A stretch of 9,947 bases of DNA from Betaproteobacteria bacterium (GTDB taxonomy: Bacteria > Pseudomonadota > Gammaproteobacteria > Burkholderiales > Casimicrobiaceae): contig VBDA01000023.1 of assembly GCA_005883655.1 (NCBI GenBank), positions 1-9,947 on the forward strand, given 5' to 3'. Shown here piece after piece: positions 1 through 7,199 of the stretch. Position numbers and translations under genes: made by a program. The notes under the pieces were generated by a model. It ran no database searches. It was not told where the DNA came from and saw only the letters and a program-made list of their open reading frames with translations. Position 1 is the first letter of the stretch, and every line of letters begins with the position of its first letter.

Positions 1-1822
1 TCGCGAAATCTCCGCCGACCGGCTTTGGCAACGGTGCGAGAGAGGGTTTGGTCGCCGTCGCTTTGGGCTCCGTGGTCTCTTTGGGTTTGATCGTTTCTTT
101 CGGTTTGGTCGCTTCCTTGGCGGGCTCGCGCACTGCGCTGGCGGGCGTGGTCCCGGTTTCATGCACGGGACGTTCCCGCACTACTTCGGCCGCGTTCTTG
201 TCTTCCCTCAATCCCTGGAAAGACGGGTGGCGCAAGGTGCCGTCCTGTGTCCACTCGGTGAAGGCGATCTCGGCCACCAACTGCGGCTTGACCCAATGCA
301 CACCCTTGGCCTCGAAGCCCCGCGGCGGGTTGACGAAAGGACTCGAGCTCTGCGACAGGCCGTCGAGCTTGTGTCGCAGCGACGCCAGTATTTTGTCGTC
401 GAACCCTGTTCCCACCTTGCCTGAATAACGCAATTTACCGCCCGGCTCGTAGACCCCCAGAAGCAAGGCGCCGAAGCCGCTGCGGCTTCCCTGCGGGTCG
501 GTAAAGCCTCCGATAACCATTTCCTGACGTTGCGCACACTTGACCTTGACCCAATCACGGGTGCGCCTGCCGCCGCGGTAGGTCGAGTCGGCGCGCTTGG
601 ATACGGCGCCTTCCAATCCCAGTGCACACGCCTGCTTAAAAAATTCCGCGCCCGAGCCGGGCACGTCGACGCTGAAACGCACCTGGCCTGCTGTCTTTGG
701 AATGAGGGTGCGCAAGAGACGTTTTCGATCACTCAAGGCCACGCCCTGCAGGTCGTAGCCGTCGAGGTAGAGCAAGTCGAAGACGAAGTAGACCAGTCGC
801 TCACCCTTCGGATCGGACAGCGCGTTTTGCAGTGCCTGGAAGCTGGTCCGACCGCGTTCATCGACGATGGTGACTTCGCCATCGAGCCATGCGGATTCGA
901 GGCCGAGCTTGCCCACGGCCTCGGCGATGCGATTCAACGCAGCGGTCCATTCCTTGCCGTTTCGCGAGAACACCATCACCTTGCCTTTGTCGATGCGACA
1001 AAGCATGCGGTAGCCGTCGAACTTGATTTCATGCAGCCATTCATCGCTGGTCGGAATGGCGTCGACCAGCGTCGCGAGCATCGGCGAAAGCGAGGCGGGC
1101 AGCTTGGCTACCCGGGCGCCGACAATCGCCGACACGCCGCCGGCGTTCTGCCGGGATTTCACCGGCGACGACTTGGCCTTGCTCACCGCGCCTGCGCGAA
1201 CGTTGGCCGCCACCGATTTGTTGGAGTGCCAGACGTGCTCGCGCTGCTCCGCGATGTCCTCGAGGCTGCGCCCGGAGAGCACGCTCTCAGGCGCATCGTC
1301 GACGATCCTAGCTTCGGCGTCTCGCTGTGCAAATGAATCGTTTTCCTTGATCAACAGCCATGCCTTGTCGCCACTCTTGCCACCGTACTTGCTGCCATGG
1401 GTCTTCACCAGCGTCCAGCCGCCCTTGAGCTTCTCGCCGTCGAGCTCGAACTTGAGATGGCCCTTGGCATAGCCTGCGACGGGATCGCCTTTCGGGATCC
1501 ACGTTCCCCGGTCCCACAGCAATACCGTACCGCCGCCGTATTGCTTTGCGGGGATGATGCCTTCGAAAGACCCGTACTCGATCGGGTGGTCCTCGACGTG
1601 CATCGCCAGACGCTTGTCGGCCGGGTCGAGACTGGGACCCTTGGGTACGGCCCAGCTCAACAACACGCCGTTGAGCTCGAGACGGAAATCGTAGTGGAGA
1701 TGGCTGGCGGCGTGCTTCTGGATGACGAATGACAGACCCCTGTGTGGACCTGGCGCGACCCGGCCGCGGGGCTCAGGAGTGATCTTGAAGTCGCGCTTTT
1801 CGCGGTACCTTTCCAGCGCCAT
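1..1822 (-). CDS. ligD: DNA ligase D, N-terminal part (3'-phosphoesterase and ATP-dependent ligase domains); runs off left edge
   Basis: LigD is the multifunctional repair ligase of bacterial non-homologous end joining. 607 codons are visible and the frame is still open at the edge. The 3'-phosphoesterase domain (about residues 1-170) carries the HxxxxxHxDxR signature: H37, H43, D45, R47, plus H79 in HVEDHP. The ligase domain (about 245-545) has the adenylation motif EIKFDGYR with nucleotidyl lysine K267, then WLDGE, FVFDLLYLDG, EGAVSKR and DWVKVKC, all standard for the family. Residues about 556-600 form a Lys/Pro/Glu/Thr-rich linker with repeated KPKET units. The order PE-LIG is the Pseudomonas type, so a C-terminal polymerase domain should follow outside the window; this is inferred. 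The ATG at 1822 is chosen because GGAG lies 6 bases upstream (1829-1832) and the PE motifs fall at the expected distance from it. It follows ku by 51 bases, consistent with one operon. Confidence 0.95.
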   Translation of the reverse strand, partial: MALERYREKRDFKITPEPRGRVAPGPHRGLSFVIQKHAASHLHYDFRLELNGVLLSWAVPKGPSLDPADKRLAMHVEDHPIEYGSFEGIIPAKQYGGGTVLLWDRGTWIPKGDPVAGYAKGHLKFELDGEKLKGGWTLVKTHGSKYGGKSGDKAWLLIKENDSFAQRDAEARIVDDAPESVLSGRSLEDIAEQREHVWHSNKSVAANVRAGAVSKAKSSPVKSRQNAGGVSAIVGARVAKLPASLSPMLATLVDAIPTSDEWLHEIKFDGYRMLCRIDKGKVMVFSRNGKEWTAALNRIAEAVGKLGLESAWLDGEVTIVDERGRTSFQALQNALSDPKGERLVYFVFDLLYLDGYDLQGVALSDRKRLLRTLIPKTAGQVRFSVDVPGSGAEFFKQACALGLEGAVSKRADSTYRGGRRTRDWVKVKCAQRQEMVIGGFTDPQGSRSGFGALLLGVYEPGGKLRYSGKVGTGFDDKILASLRHKLDGLSQSSSPFVNPPRGFEAKGVHWVKPQLVAEIAFTEWTQDGTLRHPSFQGLREDKNAAEVVRERPVHETGTTPASAVREPAKEATKPKETIKPKETTEPKATATKPSLAPLPKPVGGDFA

Positions 1823-1873
1823 GGCGCGCTCCGCTTGTGGGTTTCGAAGTCCGCCGCGCTCGGGCCCGCTGCC

Positions 1874-2800
1874 TCAAGCGCGCTTGCGCTTGGCCGGCGC
1901 CTTCGCCGAGCCGCGCGCCGAGGCGACGACACGAAGCGCAGTCTTGCCGGTTGCTTCCGGCTTGGGTGAGCGTCTCGGATCGGCCGCTTTGCGCCGCGGG
2001 CCGCCTCTATCGAGGCTTTGTTTCAGCAGCACCGCCAGGTCGATCACCTGCGCCGATCGCGGCGCTTTGGTTTCCTCGGTGTCGGGCTCGGTGATCTGCG
2101 TGGTTTCGCCCTTCTTGATTTTTTCTTCGATTCGCCGCATCAAGTCCTGGTGATAGGTGTCCTTGAACTCGTCGGCTTTCCAATGCTCGGTCATGTCGTC
2201 GATCAGCCGCTTGGCCAGATCGACCTCTTTGCTGGTGACGTGTGCACCTTTCAGCCCCTCCTCCGGCAACGCAAAATCCTTGGTCGGGCGCAACTCGTCG
2301 GCATAGCGCAGCGTGTTGAGCATCAGAATCTTGCCTACCGGCACCACCACGGCGAGATGCTGCGCCGTGCGAATGACGACTTGGGCGACGGCAACCCGGC
2401 CGGTCGATCGCAACGTCTCACGTAGCAGCGCATAGACCTTTTGCCCGCGCTCCGTCGGAACGAGATAGTAAGGGGTATCGAAATATTGCGGTGGAATTTC
2501 GCCTGCCGCAACGAACGCCTCGATATCGATGGTTTGCGAAGCCTTGACGTTCGCGCGCCGGAAATCCTCGTCGGAGAGCACCACGTATTGATCCTTCTCG
2601 TACTCGTAGCCCTTGACGACGTTGTTCCAGTCGACCTCCTTGCCGCTCTTCTTGCTATAGCGCTTGTATCCCACTGGCGAGAAATCGCGCTTGTCGAGCA
2701 TCGAGAATTTGAACTCCTTGCGCTCTTCTGCGGGATAGAGCTCGACTGGGATATGTACCAAGCCGAAGGTAATGGCACCTTTCCACAAGGCGCGCGCCAT
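1874..2800 (-). CDS. ku: Ku protein, bacterial non-homologous end joining
   Basis: This is a 308-residue bacterial Ku, the homodimeric ring that threads onto broken DNA ends and recruits and stimulates LigD. The N-terminus (MARALWKGAITFGLVHIPV) is the highly conserved start of the family, and the core continues with FDTPYYLVP, LRETL and a motif around MLNTLRYADELR. The Ku core occupies about residues 1-260. The last 45 residues are a low-complexity basic tail with 15 Lys/Arg and 3 acidic residues, ending KRKRA. Such extended tails in other bacterial Ku proteins contribute to DNA binding; the same role here is inferred. The start codon is one base after the stop of the upstream cysteine-rich gene, and an AAAGGG ribosome site lies inside that gene's last codons. 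This indicates translational coupling. ligD follows 51 bases downstream. Confidence 0.97.
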   Translation of the reverse strand: MARALWKGAITFGLVHIPVELYPAEERKEFKFSMLDKRDFSPVGYKRYSKKSGKEVDWNNVVKGYEYEKDQYVVLSDEDFRRANVKASQTIDIEAFVAAGEIPPQYFDTPYYLVPTERGQKVYALLRETLRSTGRVAVAQVVIRTAQHLAVVVPVGKILMLNTLRYADELRPTKDFALPEEGLKGAHVTSKEVDLAKRLIDDMTEHWKADEFKDTYHQDLMRRIEEKIKKGETTQITEPDTEETKAPRSAQVIDLAVLLKQSLDRGGPRRKAADPRRSPKPEATGKTALRVVASARGSAKAPAKRKRA

Positions 2801-2801
2801 G

Positions 2802-2993
2802 CTATGCCCTTTCTTGGTGTTGCTCTAATTCGACAGTGACACAGTCGACGCAAAGGCCGAACGCCGTAGCGCGCACGATGAGCGCTCCACATCCGTAACA
2901 CTGGTTGAAGGGCCATTCTCCGGAAAGCTGGCAACCATCGGATCTGCAAGCCGCCAAGTCGCACCAGTGCATATCGTGAGGGCAAACGAACAT
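2802..2993 (-). CDS. Small cysteine-rich (putative zinc-binding) protein, first gene of the ku-ligD operon; function unknown
   Basis: This 63-residue protein has eight cysteines at 4, 11, 16, 21, 32, 35, 48 and 51, plus H6 and H9 near the first. The pairs C32xxC35 and C48xxC51 look like one zinc ribbon. The N-terminal CPHDMHWC segment with C16 and C21 could bind a second metal. There is no signal peptide or membrane segment, so it is probably cytoplasmic. Its TAG stop (2802-2804) is one base before the ku ATG and the ku ribosome site lies in its last codons, so it is probably co-translated with Ku. That coupling, plus the non-random cysteine spacing, is why I call it real despite its small size. 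The ribosome site before the ATG at 2993 is weak (GCGAAGC); an internal ATG at residue 8 would lose C4 and H6. I recognise no characterised function. A DNA-binding or regulatory partner of Ku/LigD is conjecture. Confidence 0.72.
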   Translation of the reverse strand: MFVCPHDMHWCDLAACRSDGCQLSGEWPFNQCYGCGALIVRATAFGLCVDCVTVELEQHQERA

Positions 2994-3084
2994 GCTTCGC
3001 GCCGCAAAGAAACAGGACCACTCTCGCCGATCGCCCCGCGGCTTTGTATCGGCGCTATTCTTATTTCCGCGTCGGACTTGGGGC

Positions 3085-3110
3085 TGTCAGCCGTAAGAGC
3101 GAAGCTGACA
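3085..3110. repeat. 7-bp perfect inverted repeat between the GGDEF-EAL gene and the ku operon
   Basis: TGTCAGC (3085-3091) and GCTGACA (3104-3110) are perfectly complementary across a 12-base spacer. The repeat lies 20 bases beyond the stop of the GGDEF-EAL gene and about 90 bases upstream of the cysteine-rich gene. No run of T follows it in the transcribed direction, so it is a poor intrinsic terminator. It could be an operator for the NHEJ operon or a weak transcript end. A chance repeat of this size is also possible. Confidence 0.3.
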
Positions 3111-3129
3111 TGCGCCTGTCGCAGACGAT

Positions 3130-5433
3130 TCAAAGGCCGGTTTTGAACATGCCGGCGAAAGAGGAGGTCGCAGAGCTGGTAGCCGGCCGCACCATGAGCG
3201 CGAGGCAGTCATCCGCCGACACCGGTTCGCTGCAAAGATAACCCTGCATGACATCACAGCCGTTGTCGCGGAGAAAAGCGAGTTGCTCCGCGGTCTCCAC
3301 ACCTTCCGCGACCACGCGAAGGTTCATGTTGTGGCCCAGAGCGATGATGGCTCTGGCGATTGCCGCGTCATCCGCGCTGGTGGTCAGGTCACGAATGAAG
3401 GTTTGATCGATCTTCAGCCGGTCGATCGGAAAGTGGCGCAGGTAGCTCAGGCTCGAGTAGCCCGAGCCGAAATCATCGATGGCGATGGTAACGCCGAGGC
3501 CCTTCAGTTTGAGCAAGGTCACACGCGCCGTCTCGGGATCTTCCATGAGCAGGCTCTCGGTCAGCTCGAGCTCCAGCCACTGCGCGTCGAGCTTGCTCGA
3601 TGCCAGCACGGCGGCGACGGTCTGAAACAAGTCACCACGGAATTGCCGCGCCGAGACGTTAACGCCGATCCGCAGCGGCGCCGCGATTGCCTGCCACGCG
3701 AAGCCCTGGGCGCACGCGGTTGCCAGAGCCCATTTGCCGATGGGTACGATCAAGCCCGATTTTTCGGCAAGCGGAATGAATCGCCCGGGCGAAACCAAGC
3801 CCAGCTCAGGATGTCGCCACCGTGCGAGCGCCTCGACGCCGACGATGCTTCCGCTCTGCAGATCGACCTGCGGCTGGTACTGCAGAAAGAGCTCGTTGTT
3901 CTCGATCGCCCGTCGCAGCTGATTCTCCAACGTAGCCTGCTCGCGTTTGAGCGTGGTCATCTGCGGTGTGTAGGACTGCAGATTGTTTTTTCCTTTGTCC
4001 TTGGCGTAATACATAGCTGTATCCGCATTTTTGAGCAAGGTCTCGAAGCTGCGGCTGTCTTCAGGGTAAACCGTAAGGCCCGCGCTGGCGGTCACGGCGA
4101 ATTCCTGCTTTCGCAGTGAGAGCGGCTTCGACAGCGCGCCCAGCACCTTGTGCGCGACCGCAGTGGCTTCGTCGCGATCGTGGAGGTCCTCGAGAATCAG
4201 CGTGAATTCGTCGCCGCCCAAGCGCGCGACTGTGTCACTCTCGCGTAGCGAATGCTTGAGCCGGGCGCCGACGGCTCGCAGCAGTCGATCGCCAGCCTTG
4301 TGCCCGAGCGTGTCGTTGATCTCCTTGAATCCGTCGAGATCGAGGAAGATAAGCGCGACCGCGGATTTACGTCGGCGGGCGCGCGCCATGGCCAGCGAAA
4401 GGCGGTCATGGAAAAGCGAACGATTGGGAAGGCCAGTGATGGTGTCGTACTGCGCGACGTGCGACAGGCGGGCTTCAACCCGATGTCGTCCGACGGCGGT
4501 GCCCAATGCGGTACTGAAGCCGCTCGTATCGCGCCTGTAAGCCCCCAGGATTCCAAACGGCCCATCGGATGTCGGGATCGCGACCTCGAGGCCGCTCAGC
4601 AGACCGTGGCTTCGCACGAATGAAGGGAGGATCGGGTGTCCTAGGGCGCGAATGTCGTGAACGACGATGGTGTTACCCGAGCTCAACGCGGCGCGCGTCG
4701 ACGTCCCCGCATGGGCACTGATGGTCACGGTGCCTATGGAGTCCGCGTTCCATCCCACGCCGGCAACCAGCATCAGATCCTGCTGTCCGTGAATGAAGCG
4801 AAAGGCGCTGGAATGGTCAATGTCGAGGCCCGACGTCACCATCGCCGCCGCGTTCGCGACCAGTGCGTCGATGTCATGGCTCTCAAGCGCGAATTGCCCA
4901 TACACCGCGATGGCCTCTTGCTGCAAGGCGTGCGTACGAACGGCATTCTCGGCGATCTTGGACGCGGTGATATCGATCACGAGCGCGTAACTGCCTTTGA
5001 CGCGCCCCGAAGCATCGATGTCGGGTACGAACGAAACCTGAAACTGCCGCTTGACGCCTTCGCTCGACCCACGCATCGCTTCGTATGACACGGCGTGGCC
5101 ATCGAGGACGCGGTGCAAATAGGGCACGATGCCCTCGAAATTGTCTTTCCCGATCACTTCCGACATGTGCTTGCCGAGAATGCCGGCTTTGCTGAAGCCA
5201 AAAAACCCGGCGTACTGCGAGTTGGAAAATCCGCACACGAAGTCGCGATCGAAGTATACGATCATCGCCGGGACGTTTTCAGTGACCAGGTGCAGCTGCA
5301 TCTCGCTCGCGCGAAGCGCTGTCTCGGCGCGATCGAGCGCTGACACGTCTGGTTCGGCCGGACAAGCACGCGCCGGCTTCGCCTTGGAGACACCCGGGAA
5401 GGCCACTACGTTGCGAAGCTTTTTTTCGGCCAT
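3130..5433 (-). CDS. PAS-GAF-GGDEF-EAL protein (putative dual diguanylate cyclase / c-di-GMP phosphodiesterase)
   Basis: This 767-residue soluble signalling protein makes and/or degrades cyclic di-GMP. Domains in order: PAS about 43-160, GAF about 173-315, GGDEF about 330-490, EAL about 503-745. The cyclase active site is RLGGDEF (GGDEF at 406-410), with the RxxD inhibitory site RESD at 397-400, five residues before it, so product inhibition is expected. The EAL half keeps its catalytic set: VEALARW (E534), NVSARQF, ELTES, IDDFGSGYSSL, KIDQTFI, AEGVETAEQ and QGY. Both activities are therefore plausible; which dominates cannot be read from sequence. No membrane segments are seen. The GAF domain appears short at its C-terminal end (see findings). 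I start at the ATG at 5433. The frame extends upstream to a TTG at 5553, but those 40 residues look non-coding and neither start has a clear ribosome site. It is monocistronic, with the tRNA upstream and the ku operon downstream. Confidence 0.93.
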   Translation of the reverse strand: MAEKKLRNVVAFPGVSKAKPARACPAEPDVSALDRAETALRASEMQLHLVTENVPAMIVYFDRDFVCGFSNSQYAGFFGFSKAGILGKHMSEVIGKDNFEGIVPYLHRVLDGHAVSYEAMRGSSEGVKRQFQVSFVPDIDASGRVKGSYALVIDITASKIAENAVRTHALQQEAIAVYGQFALESHDIDALVANAAAMVTSGLDIDHSSAFRFIHGQQDLMLVAGVGWNADSIGTVTISAHAGTSTRAALSSGNTIVVHDIRALGHPILPSFVRSHGLLSGLEVAIPTSDGPFGILGAYRRDTSGFSTALGTAVGRHRVEARLSHVAQYDTITGLPNRSLFHDRLSLAMARARRRKSAVALIFLDLDGFKEINDTLGHKAGDRLLRAVGARLKHSLRESDTVARLGGDEFTLILEDLHDRDEATAVAHKVLGALSKPLSLRKQEFAVTASAGLTVYPEDSRSFETLLKNADTAMYYAKDKGKNNLQSYTPQMTTLKREQATLENQLRRAIENNELFLQYQPQVDLQSGSIVGVEALARWRHPELGLVSPGRFIPLAEKSGLIVPIGKWALATACAQGFAWQAIAAPLRIGVNVSARQFRGDLFQTVAAVLASSKLDAQWLELELTESLLMEDPETARVTLLKLKGLGVTIAIDDFGSGYSSLSYLRHFPIDRLKIDQTFIRDLTTSADDAAIARAIIALGHNMNLRVVAEGVETAEQLAFLRDNGCDVMQGYLCSEPVSADDCLALMVRPATSSATSSFAGMFKTGL

Positions 5434-5680
5434 CGGATCGTCGGCGATTCGAAAATGACAGCTAGCGTCGAATGTCGCGCGGGAAAGTCGACACGGGGAG
5501 CCTCGACGACCCGACTCGCCAGCATGCCTGGCGGCCGTTTCCTTCGATCTCAAGCCGAATGGCGATGATCAGCGAGCCCGCATGCCCGATACAGTAGGCA
5601 ATCGAGCAGCCCCTTCGCCCGCGCAACCTTGGAGACTTAGCAAGCCCCATGCCGCACAGGGCGGTATCGCCTCAAGGGAG
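5434..5680. other. Intergenic region between tRNA-Leu and the GGDEF-EAL gene
   Basis: I find no supportable gene here. The region holds the 5' leader and presumably the promoter of the GGDEF-EAL gene, but I could not identify a convincing -35/-10 pair. One inverted repeat is present: CGCCAG (5517-5522) and CTGGCG (5528-5533) around a 5-base loop, which may be regulatory or chance. If the TTG at 5553 were the true start of the GGDEF-EAL gene, positions 5434-5553 would be coding. Confidence 0.5.
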
Positions 5681-5768
5681 TGCCCAGGGCCGGACTCGAA
5701 CCGGCACGACGCGTTTCGGCATCGGTGGATTTTAAGTCCACTGTGTCTACCAGTTTCACCACCCGGGC
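5681..5768 (-). tRNA. tRNA-Leu, anticodon UAA
   Basis: This 88-base class II tRNA folds completely. The acceptor stem GCCCGGG pairs with CCTGGGC (one G-T wobble), and the discriminator is A. The D arm contains GGTAGA. The anticodon stem GTGGA/TCCAC carries loop CTTAAAA, with TAA as anticodon (5732-5734), reading UUA codons. A long variable arm (GATGC/GCGTC with one wobble) is the leucine hallmark. The T arm is GCCGG-TTCGAGT-CCGGC. The 3' CCA is not encoded; the base after the discriminator starts CTCCC, so CCA must be added by nucleotidyltransferase. Confidence 0.97.
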
Positions 5769-5777
5769 AGCGCGATC

Positions 5778-5783
5778 ATTGTA
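5778..5783 (-). promoter_or_regulatory. -10 element of the tRNA-Leu promoter
   Basis: On the minus strand TACAAT (one mismatch to TATAAT) lies 9 bases before the first tRNA base, giving a predicted start only a few bases upstream of the mature 5' end. The -35 is weak: the hexamer 17 bases upstream is GCCCTT. The position and the good -10 support a tRNA promoter. Confidence 0.5.
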
Positions 5784-6054
5784 ACGGCGGAGCGTGGATA
5801 AGGGCAGCGATGAGATCGAACCGCATCGGCAGCAATGACTTGTCCGCGCCGCTGTGCGGCCGGCGCTACGAGATTCGCGGCGGCCTTGCCCCTAGCTCGG
5901 CGGGCGCTTGGCGGCAGCTTCTTCCGAATTTGGGCACTTTGGTCAGTTCGGCAGGCGCCCTTCACCGCCTGTGCATCTGCGCTGACGCTCGGCTAATTGT
6001 GCCTAACGGATGAGCCCTAACGCTCGATCTAGGTGGCGCGAAGAGTACCGATCT
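5784..6054. other. Intergenic region between the diguanylate cyclase gene and tRNA-Leu promoter
   Basis: I see no supportable gene. Short frames here run into the tRNA or lack family features. A 7-base direct repeat, CCTAACG, occurs at 6002-6008 and 6016-6022, just past the cyclase stop codon. No stem followed by a T-run was found, so the cyclase terminator is not identified. Confidence 0.45.
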
Positions 6055-6972
6055 TCAGGCTCCGGGCGAGGGCTCGCTGTTCGGGGCATTATCGGACGCG
6101 CTGATGGTCTGCACTTTCCAGATGGTCGGCATTCTTGCCGGATCGCCGAATGAGTTCCACACGGTAAATCCCTTGGAAGACTCTTTCGCGGTGTACATCA
6201 GGCGATCGGCGAATTCCATGGCAGCAGTCGCAGCGCCCGGGGTCTTGTCAAAAACCGCCACGCCGATGCTGAAACTGACCCCCCATTGCCGCACGTGAGT
6301 CACGGCGCGCAGTTTCTGTTGCAGCTTGTCGACGACGAACAAGGCCTCCGTTCGACCGGTCTCCGGAAGGATCACCGCGAACTCATCGCCTCCGATGCGG
6401 CCGACCGTGTCGCTCCGGCGCAGCGTCTCGACGGCGACATCGGCGATCGCTTTTAACAGCCGGTCACCCTCGGCATGACCGTGATTGTCATTGACCTGTT
6501 TGAAATTGTCGCAGTCGATGTACGCCAGGCAGAACGTGATCCCCTTGCGCTCATGCCGCGCGATATCGTTGGCCAGGGCCTCCTGAAAACCCTTGCGATT
6601 TCGCACCTCGGTCAAAGCGTCGATGCGCGCGTTTAAGCGCTCCTGGTTGTACAGTTTGCGCAGCATTCCCGTGAACACGACCACGAGCACGTACTCGAGC
6701 AGAACGTTGGCATGGGCGATGTACAGACGTAGCGGCTTGATATAGGAAGTCTCCGGCACCGTTGCCTGCATGACCTGGGTGCCGACCGCCGCGACGGCGA
6801 AGACGAGTCCCCAGCCGCGGCCGCAATTCCAGGCGACCAGAAGGATCGGGAAGAGATAAAACGCGGCGAGCGACAGAGCATTCGACGTCGCCCAGTCGAG
6901 CGCGGCGACCACAAGGAATAGTGCCGCGCCAGAGAGGATCGCATCGCGGCGCTTGAGTCGAAACAGATTCAT
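6055..6972 (-). CDS. Membrane-anchored diguanylate cyclase (GGDEF)
   Basis: This 305-residue protein condenses two GTP to c-di-GMP. The N-terminal ~107 residues are hydrophobic, with about four membrane segments (roughly 12-30, 32-49, 54-70, 86-107). They resemble the small membrane sensor modules of other cyclases but I cannot assign a named one. A short coiled linker follows, then GGDEF (about 115-270). Key residues: YIDCDNFK with metal ligand D153, NDNHGHAEGD for substrate, RIGGDEF with GGDEF at 194-198, and the inhibitory RxxD site RRSD at 185-188 exactly five residues upstream. The catalytic and feedback sites are both intact, and no EAL is present. The ATG at 6972 is the only start after an in-frame stop nearby (6994-6996). 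No Shine-Dalgarno precedes it on this strand; the sequence there is the complement of one. It sits 227 bases after the kinase gene, so it probably has its own promoter. Confidence 0.94.
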   Translation of the reverse strand: MNLFRLKRRDAILSGAALFLVVAALDWATSNALSLAAFYLFPILLVAWNCGRGWGLVFAVAAVGTQVMQATVPETSYIKPLRLYIAHANVLLEYVLVVVFTGMLRKLYNQERLNARIDALTEVRNRKGFQEALANDIARHERKGITFCLAYIDCDNFKQVNDNHGHAEGDRLLKAIADVAVETLRRSDTVGRIGGDEFAVILPETGRTEALFVVDKLQQKLRAVTHVRQWGVSFSIGVAVFDKTPGAATAAMEFADRLMYTAKESSKGFTVWNSFGDPARMPTIWKVQTISASDNAPNSEPSPGA

Positions 6973-7199
6973 CTTGGGAAAGGAGGCGGCATGTCATGCC
7001 ATGGTTGAGCCAGCGGGACGTAGGGAAACTTGATCGATCACCTTAGTACAGCAATTTCCGCGCCCCCGAACGCCATTGAGCCCCATTAATCTGCCGGTCT
7101 CTATCGTATATGGTTGATCGCGGCCCTCGTTGGAAGCCTCTGTTTTGGAGGCCGTCCGAGGCGAATACGTCGCAATTCTTCGTCTTGAGGCTTATCAGG

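Noticed and set aside
530..1336. 268-codon plus-strand open frame inside ligD
   Set aside because: It is antisense to the clearly conserved LigD ligase domain and is explained by high-GC codon bias of that gene.
3283..4119. 278-codon plus-strand open frame inside the EAL region
   Set aside because: Antisense to the conserved EAL and GGDEF motifs; no independent features.
5681..5768. tRNA-Leu as an integration (att) site for a mobile island
   Set aside because: I saw no integrase gene and no duplicated tRNA 3' end in the window; flanking genes look like ordinary chromosome.
5582..6013. Long plus-strand open frame
   Set aside because: It runs straight through the tRNA-Leu gene on the other strand, has no family motifs and no ribosome site.
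6002..6022. Two CCTAACG / CGTTAGG cores that recall integron attC core sites
   Set aside because: They are direct, 14 bases apart, and no paired core at the opposite end or the long palindromic attC stem was found; no integrase or cassette genes are nearby.
7136..7152. GCCTC-N7-GAGGC inverted repeat after the kinase gene as a terminator
   Set aside because: Stem of only 5 bp, 7-base loop, and no T-run on the minus strand; too weak to call.
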